Shown here piece by piece: positions 59,801 to 64,000 of a DNA stretch of 64,000 nucleotides. Origin of the DNA: an uncultured Opitutia bacterium. Its GTDB lineage: Bacteria; Verrucomicrobiota; Verrucomicrobiia; Opitutales; UBA953. The DNA lies in the NCBI GenBank assembly GCA_903855995.1, contig CAIOAN010000012.1, positions 62,001-126,000 of the forward strand, read 5' to 3'. How positions within the stretch are numbered: position 1 is the stretch's first letter; every line of letters starts with the position of its first letter. Position numbers and translations under genes: made by a program. The notes under the pieces were generated by a model. The model had not been told where the DNA came from. It worked only from the letters and a program-made list of their open reading frames with translations, and ran no database searches.

Positions 59801-62320
59801 TACGCCCGACAATTCGTCGAACAGCTCCCGAAGCCCGACATCGATTCTCTCACCGGCCTGCCCCCGACGGTCGCCATCGAGCAGCGCGTGACCCGTGGCT
59901 CCGCGAAGTCGACCGTGGCGACCGTGACCGAGGTGGCCCAATACCTCCGCGTGCTTTACGCGCGCGCGGGCATTCTTCACAGCCCGACGACGGGTGAGCC
60001 GCTGGAAGAGATGACCGAAGATGCGGTCGTCCGCCTGGTCGGCAAAAAAGCCAAGTCACTCAAGAAGGGATCCCTGCTGGTCGCCGCGCCGTTGGTGCGG
60101 GCCCGCAAAGGACATCACCGCCCGCTCGCCGAATGGGCCGAGACCAAAGGGCTCCGTCAGCTCCGCTGCGACGGCAAGATGTTCAAGGTCGCCGGCTTCG
60201 AAGGCCTCGACCGCTACTCCGAGCATGACGTGGATGTGGTCTTCGGCGAAATCCGCGCCGACGGACTGATCTCGCTCCCCGACGAATCCGAAGAATCGGG
60301 CGACAAAGCACTTCGCTCCTTGGTCCGGCAGGCTCTGGCGGCGGGCAAGAACGCCTGCGTGCTGCTCGATCCGACCGGTCGCCAGCTCGCCTACCTCTCT
60401 ACCTCGCGTAGCGATCCGGCCACCGGCGAGTCCTTCCCAGAAGTGGACCCGAAACACCTGTCGTGGAACTCACCGCGCGGCTGGTGTCCGGATTGCCGTG
60501 GCCACGGACTGGAAGTGACGACCTTCTCCGCCGACGAAGAAGAATCCCTCAACGAGAACGCCATCGCCGACCGCGTGGGCGACCACCCCTGCCCGACCTG
60601 CCACGGAGAACGCCTCGGTCCGATTGGCCGCTCCGTCAAGCTGGCCGGCGCGAAAGGCCGCTCGCTCTCGCTCCCGGGCCTGCTCCGATTGCAACCCGAT
60701 GAATCCCTGACCTTCCTCTCGGGACTCAAACTGGGCCCACGTGAGAAGGCGATTGTCGATGCGCTTCTTCCCGAGATCGGCGCGCGCCTGCGCTTCCTTG
60801 ATTCGGTCGGCCTCGGTTACCTCGCCCTTGATCGCGGAGCGGACACGCTCTCGGGCGGCGAAGCCCAGCGCATCCGCCTCGCCGCTCAGCTCGGCTCCAC
60901 GCTATCAGGCGCACTTTACGTGCTCGATGAACCGAGCATCGGCCTGCATCCGCGCGACAATGATCGCCTGATCGAATCGCTTCAGAACCTGCGCAACCGC
61001 GGCAACACCGTGCTGGTTGTCGAACACGACGAAGACACGATGCGCGCGGCCGACCTGGTCGTCGACATGGGCCCGGGCGCCGGGGTGCACGGCGGCGAAA
61101 TCGTCGCCCAAGGCACCGCCAAGGCGCTCGAGAAAAGAGCCGACTCCATCACGGGACGCTTCCTGCGCGAAGCCATCCCGCACCCGCTCCGCGGCGCCCG
61201 CCGCCCGGTGGCGGGCAAAGGTGCTCCGGCGGAATGGGTGAAACTCAAAGGGGCGGCCTTGCGTAATCTCAAAGGCTTTGATGTCCAAATCCCCGTGGGC
61301 CGACTCTCGGTCGTCTGCGGCGTCTCCGGCGCCGGGAAAAGCACGCTCGTCACCGACCTCCTCGCTCCGGCCATCCGCGCCGCCCTCACCAAGAAGAAGG
61401 ATGGTATCAGCGGCAAGGATGCGCTCACCGCCGTCTCGCACGAAGGAAAGCCGGCGTTCACTGCGCTCTCTGGATTAAAAGGTTTCCGTCAGTTGGTGGT
61501 CGTCGATCAAGAGCCCATCGGCAAGACGCCGCGTTCCACACCGGCGACCTACATCGGCGCCTGGGATTTGATCCGCGAGCGCCTGGCCTCGCTGCCGGAA
61601 GCCGCGATTCGCGGCCACGGCCCCGGCTTCTTCTCGTTCAATACTTCGGGCGGCAGATGCGAAGCCTGCTCGGGCGCCGGCCGCATCAAACTCGAAATGA
61701 GTTTCCTGCCCGACACCTATGTACCCTGCGAAGAATGTGCCGGCACGCGTTATGGGGTCGCCGCCAAAGCCATCCAATGGAACGGCAAGTCCGCCGCCGA
61801 CCTCCTTGCGATGACCTTCGAGGAAGCCGCCGCCTTCCTGTCCTTCGACGCCAAGCTCGGCGATCTCTGCGGACTGATGGTGAAGACCGGACTAGGCTAC
61901 CTCACGCTCGGCCAAAGCAGCCCGACGCTTTCCGGCGGCGAAGCCCAGCGCCTGAAACTGGTCAGCGAACTCGCCCAAGGGCTGCCAACTTTCCGCGAAC
62001 GCTCCCGCGGCGAGATCCGCCCCAATCTCTACATTCTTGAGGAACCGACGATCGGACTGCACCAATCCGATTGCCGTCGCCTCATCGAACTGCTGCACGC
62101 ACTCGTCGACCAAGGCCACACCGTCGTGGTCATCGAGCACCATCCCGACGTGATCGCCGAAGGCGACTGGGTCATTGAAATCGGTCCCGAAGGCGGCAAC
62201 GCCGGCGGTCGACTCGTGCACTCGGGCGATCCGGAGTCCTTGGCCGCCCATCGAAAATCGCCGACCGCCCCGTCGCTGAAACTGACCCTCGAGCGTGGCA
62301 AGGCGGCCGCGAAGGCTTAG
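56804..62320 (+). CDS. uvrA: UvrA, double-length tandem form
   Basis: DNA-damage recognition ATPase of nucleotide excision repair; 1,838 residues from the ATG at 56804, which has GGAGGG 7 nt upstream (one of the few good Shine-Dalgarno sites in the window). It is two UvrA units in one chain with four Walker A motifs: GLSGAGKSS (36), GVSGSGKST (630), GVSGSGKSS (970) and GVSGAGKST (1505). Each module has an LSGGE signature (near 476, 815, 1348, 1708). Zinc-finger cysteine pairs begin near 277 (CPEC), 724 (CERC), 1227 (CPDC) and 1618 (CEAC). The last Walker B is LEEPTIG instead of LDEP. Chlamydiae have a UvrA of similar length. No uvrB or uvrC here. Confidence 0.97.
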   Translation: MTAPRPDAIRLRGVRQNNLKGFDVDIPVGKLVVVTGLSGAGKSSLVFDTLHAEGQRRYVETFSPYVRQFLELLPSPALDSAENVRPSVAIKQGNAVRTSRSTVGTMTELCDWFKVWFAHRADLIDPASGLAIVPRGPDAAWEDSLARFTGQSLSLAFAVSKPETLGWKTIAEEFARAGFSRAFAGPQRIRLTEDEIPATAKELLVIQDRVTVAKEQASRFHEAALAAFRLGGGRLRLLDDQGAELSRYSEALESPVDGRKFRPASPALFSFNSPVGACPECRGFGRVIGLDWNKIIPNPALTLAEGAIASFQGTVYGESQKDLVRACRKAGIPLDVPWKKLSAAHRKFVENGEPGYVQGEYDSKWYGVRGFFRWLEGTTYKMHVRVFLSRWRAYEQCPKCQGRRFREESLAWRWQAKTLPELYAIPVTELRRLLAPLAPKDSRHPADHALEAILARLGYLEAVGLGYLALDRLSRTLSGGEVQRVNLTSCLGACLADTVFVLDEPSVGMHARDLSRMVGILRSLVAQGNTVVVVEHDESVMRAADWLIEIGPRPGAEGGHLLYQGPPKGILKIKNSATGNWLSGRRQPEVRQPRPVDDTTPRLRVSGATVNNLRDFSCTIPLGRLVGLCGVSGSGKSTLLHQVIGRRDPESGDEALEVKWLKFDKDPEEVALVDQSPATRTPRSNPALYVGAWDAIRNLLGNSAEAKAAGLTPSHFSFNAGEGRCERCGGAGWETVEMQFVSDVALPCPSCNGKRFRDEVLAFQYDGKSVGDLLAMSVTEARQFLGARTPASAQLACLEEVGLGYLAMGQPLTTLSGGEAQRLKLVRYLAKIDTRKRGALLLLDEPTTGLHREDVARLIGLLHRLTEAGHSLIVVEHQLDVLKACDWIVEMGPEAGPGGGLLVAQGTPTEVSRAGTVTGDFLAKGDAAFADPEQQPTRPRPTAISLRGAREHNLKNVSLEIPHGSLTVMTGVSGSGKSSLAFDILFAEGQRRFLECVSAYARQFVEQLPKPDIDSLTGLPPTVAIEQRVTRGSAKSTVATVTEVAQYLRVLYARAGILHSPTTGEPLEEMTEDAVVRLVGKKAKSLKKGSLLVAAPLVRARKGHHRPLAEWAETKGLRQLRCDGKMFKVAGFEGLDRYSEHDVDVVFGEIRADGLISLPDESEESGDKALRSLVRQALAAGKNACVLLDPTGRQLAYLSTSRSDPATGESFPEVDPKHLSWNSPRGWCPDCRGHGLEVTTFSADEEESLNENAIADRVGDHPCPTCHGERLGPIGRSVKLAGAKGRSLSLPGLLRLQPDESLTFLSGLKLGPREKAIVDALLPEIGARLRFLDSVGLGYLALDRGADTLSGGEAQRIRLAAQLGSTLSGALYVLDEPSIGLHPRDNDRLIESLQNLRNRGNTVLVVEHDEDTMRAADLVVDMGPGAGVHGGEIVAQGTAKALEKRADSITGRFLREAIPHPLRGARRPVAGKGAPAEWVKLKGAALRNLKGFDVQIPVGRLSVVCGVSGAGKSTLVTDLLAPAIRAALTKKKDGISGKDALTAVSHEGKPAFTALSGLKGFRQLVVVDQEPIGKTPRSTPATYIGAWDLIRERLASLPEAAIRGHGPGFFSFNTSGGRCEACSGAGRIKLEMSFLPDTYVPCEECAGTRYGVAAKAIQWNGKSAADLLAMTFEEAAAFLSFDAKLGDLCGLMVKTGLGYLTLGQSSPTLSGGEAQRLKLVSELAQGLPTFRERSRGEIRPNLYILEEPTIGLHQSDCRRLIELLHALVDQGHTVVVIEHHPDVIAEGDWVIEIGPEGGNAGGRLVHSGDPESLAAHRKSPTAPSLKLTLERGKAAAKA

Positions 62321-62399
62321 CCGACCGGGTAATTCTCGCGGTCCGAGTGATGTTATTTTGACCCGCCGACTGGCGAGGTCATCATGACCATCGCTGCCC

Positions 62400-64000
62400 A
62401 TGGCCACCCCTTCGAATTCCCCGCGCAAACCTGCGCCGGTCATTGCTCGCCGCAGCAGCCAGACCAACTGGCCCGCCGTCGGGATCGGCCTCGTGCTTCT
62501 CGGCGGGGCCGGCTGGTTTATCTGGAAGGCGAATGAGCGCACCGAAGCACCGGCCGCCATCGTGAAAGAAAAACCCGCCGCGCGGGAAGTCGCCCGGGAG
62601 CCTGAACCGGAGAAGAAGCCGTTCGTCGCTGCGACGGAAACAAAGCCGAAGGCCGTCGACACGCCCAAGATGGTCGATGCACCGGTGGTAGTGGAGATGA
62701 AGACCGCCGTCAGCGAACTGAAGCCTTTCCTTTTTGAAGGCACCGCCCTGACCGACCCTAAGTTCTTTGCCGCCCTCGTGGAGGAGGCCCGCTTCCACCT
62801 GAAGGACGGCAAATGGGAGGATCATCTGACTCGCCTGCAGAAAGGATTACTGCCCGCCCTGCGCGCGACCTCCGCGACGGATGGCGTCGACCGCTACAAT
62901 CGCCTGTGGGAAAGCCGCCTCTTCGCCCTCGGCATGACGCAGGCGCTCTTCATCCGCCGGGTGACGCCCGACGCCCTGCGCGCTGCCGCCAGCGGCGACG
63001 AGAAACTTCAGTCATTGCTCATCGACCTGCTGAGCCGCCCAGAGCTCCTCGAAAAATTCGCCCTGACCTTGAAGGCCGAAGATAACGCCGCCGAAGCCCT
63101 CCACGTCTGGTCGCTGCTGGCCACCGATGACACCGCCGCCCAGCGCGGTAAATACGACAATCTCCAGATCGCCTGCGCCGTGGTCTTCGACCAGCCGCTG
63201 ACCTGGAGCCGCTTCGACGGCGGCGGCGACTTCTCCGCCGACGCCCTCACGCGCTATCGCTATTTCAAAACCAATGACGCCGCCGGACGCCTCTCCGGTG
63301 ACATCCGCAAGACCTCGCCGCGCGAACTGGTCTGGGTCGTGGGTGCCACTGCCACTGAAGAGGAGATGACCTGGGCGCTGTCGCAACCCCGGCTGCGCTC
63401 ACTTGGCGAATGGGCCCCGAGCTACGGCATGATCAAATACCGGATGGATTACGTAACCCACGAGAAGACCAAACTCCCCGCCCCCACTGAAGGCACGCTC
63501 AAGGAAATCCTCACCATCGGTGGCATCTGCATGCACCAGGCCCATTTCGCGGCCAACACCGCCCGGGCATTCGGCATCCCCGCGGCGTTCATCACCGGCG
63601 ACGGCAATCGCGGCGGCCACGCCTGGTTCGCCTATCTCCGCAAGGACCACGAATGGAACATGAACACCGGGCGCTACAATGACGGCTACGCCTGCGGCCA
63701 CACCACCGACCCGCAGACGCGCCTATCCGTCGGTGAGTTCGAAGTCCAGATTCTGGGCGACGCCCAGCGCCGCGGCGACCGCTTCCTGAAATGCGAACGC
63801 TTGCAGCTGGCGGGGCAGATCTACGCCGCCGCCGGCAATATCGACGGTCAGCGCGAATCCCTGCGGCTCGCGATCACCGCCGCCAATCACTGTCTCGAGG
63901 CGTGGCGCGCCTACGCGGCCTGCCTTGAAGCCATCGGCCCTTCGGTGAAGGTCGAAGAATGGAAAGGGTTTGTCGCCGACATGCGCCGAGCCTTCGACGA
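62400..64000 (+). CDS. Membrane-anchored transglutaminase-like protein (3' end outside window)
   Basis: At least 533 residues, open to the right edge. An N-terminal transmembrane helix (about 25-42, AVGIGLVLLGGAGWFIW) is followed by a Lys/Pro/Glu-rich linker (45-100) and a mostly helical region. A papain-like/transglutaminase core has C377 in GGICMHQAHFAANTARAFGI, H407 in GGHAWFAY and a possible Asp at 428 (GRYNDGY). The domain is then continued by helical repeats. It starts 79 bp after uvrA with no terminator seen. Catalytic activity is inferred from the Cys-His arrangement only. Confidence 0.82.
   Translation, partial: MATPSNSPRKPAPVIARRSSQTNWPAVGIGLVLLGGAGWFIWKANERTEAPAAIVKEKPAAREVAREPEPEKKPFVAATETKPKAVDTPKMVDAPVVVEMKTAVSELKPFLFEGTALTDPKFFAALVEEARFHLKDGKWEDHLTRLQKGLLPALRATSATDGVDRYNRLWESRLFALGMTQALFIRRVTPDALRAAASGDEKLQSLLIDLLSRPELLEKFALTLKAEDNAAEALHVWSLLATDDTAAQRGKYDNLQIACAVVFDQPLTWSRFDGGGDFSADALTRYRYFKTNDAAGRLSGDIRKTSPRELVWVVGATATEEEMTWALSQPRLRSLGEWAPSYGMIKYRMDYVTHEKTKLPAPTEGTLKEILTIGGICMHQAHFAANTARAFGIPAAFITGDGNRGGHAWFAYLRKDHEWNMNTGRYNDGYACGHTTDPQTRLSVGEFEVQILGDAQRRGDRFLKCERLQLAGQIYAAAGNIDGQRESLRLAITAANHCLEAWRAYAACLEAIGPSVKVEEWKGFVADMRRAFD

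Overview
This 64 kb window (about 60% G+C by eye) is a chromosomal core region of a Gram-negative bacterium, most plausibly a Verrucomicrobiota/PVC-group member. Clues are the double-length tandem UvrA, type III glutamine synthetase, unusual EF-Tu switch I, zinc-free S4 and S14, and ribosomal mRNA leaders that mostly lack a Shine-Dalgarno sequence. The phylum is an inference; no 16S rRNA is present. There is no prophage, IS element, CRISPR array or rRNA, and coding density is very high (no gene-free stretch over 300 bp).

Layout. (1) 1-11,623, minus strand: tRNA-Thr, tuf, tRNA-Trp, secE, nusG, rplK, rplA, rplJ, rplL, rpoB, rpoC (3' end outside the window), with a terminator-like attenuator between rplL and rpoB. 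(2) 11,731-17,392, minus: a membrane-anchored unknown protein, an HtrA-type protease and Smc. (3) 17,545-25,066: rpsU (+) and glnN (-) facing paired terminators, a DUF481 outer-membrane-type protein, protoporphyrinogen oxidase, an MFS transporter and a secreted DUF362 protein. (4) 25,078-33,192, minus: a small zinc-ribbon membrane protein, guaA, dnaX, a phosphoesterase, hrpB, a DEDDh exonuclease and mdh. (5) 33,275-51,782, minus: one continuous str-S10-spc-alpha array from rpsL to rplQ, closed by a strong terminator. It lacks tuf, rpmD, adk, infA and rpmJ and carries a foreign secreted-protein gene between rpsS and rplV. (6) 51,955-64,000, plus: a secreted TPR protein, SufE, heme A synthase, heme O synthase, a 5-formyl-THF cyclo-ligase, the giant UvrA and a transglutaminase-like membrane protein cut by the window edge.

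Functionally the window supplies most translation components and the transcription core (RpoA, RpoB, RpoC, NusG), protein export (SecE, SecY, Map), replication and repair (DnaX, Smc, UvrA, a DEDDh nuclease), nitrogen assimilation (GlnN), GMP synthesis and two late steps toward heme A. The best points for follow-up are: a dnaX slippery A9 tract with stop codons in both alternative frames; the rplL-rpoB attenuator with two mutually exclusive hairpins; loss of the second zinc site of RpoC and degeneration of the DnaX zinc site; the rewritten switch I of EF-Tu; the extra gene inside the S10 operon; and repeated ACC-ATG leaders without Shine-Dalgarno sequences.
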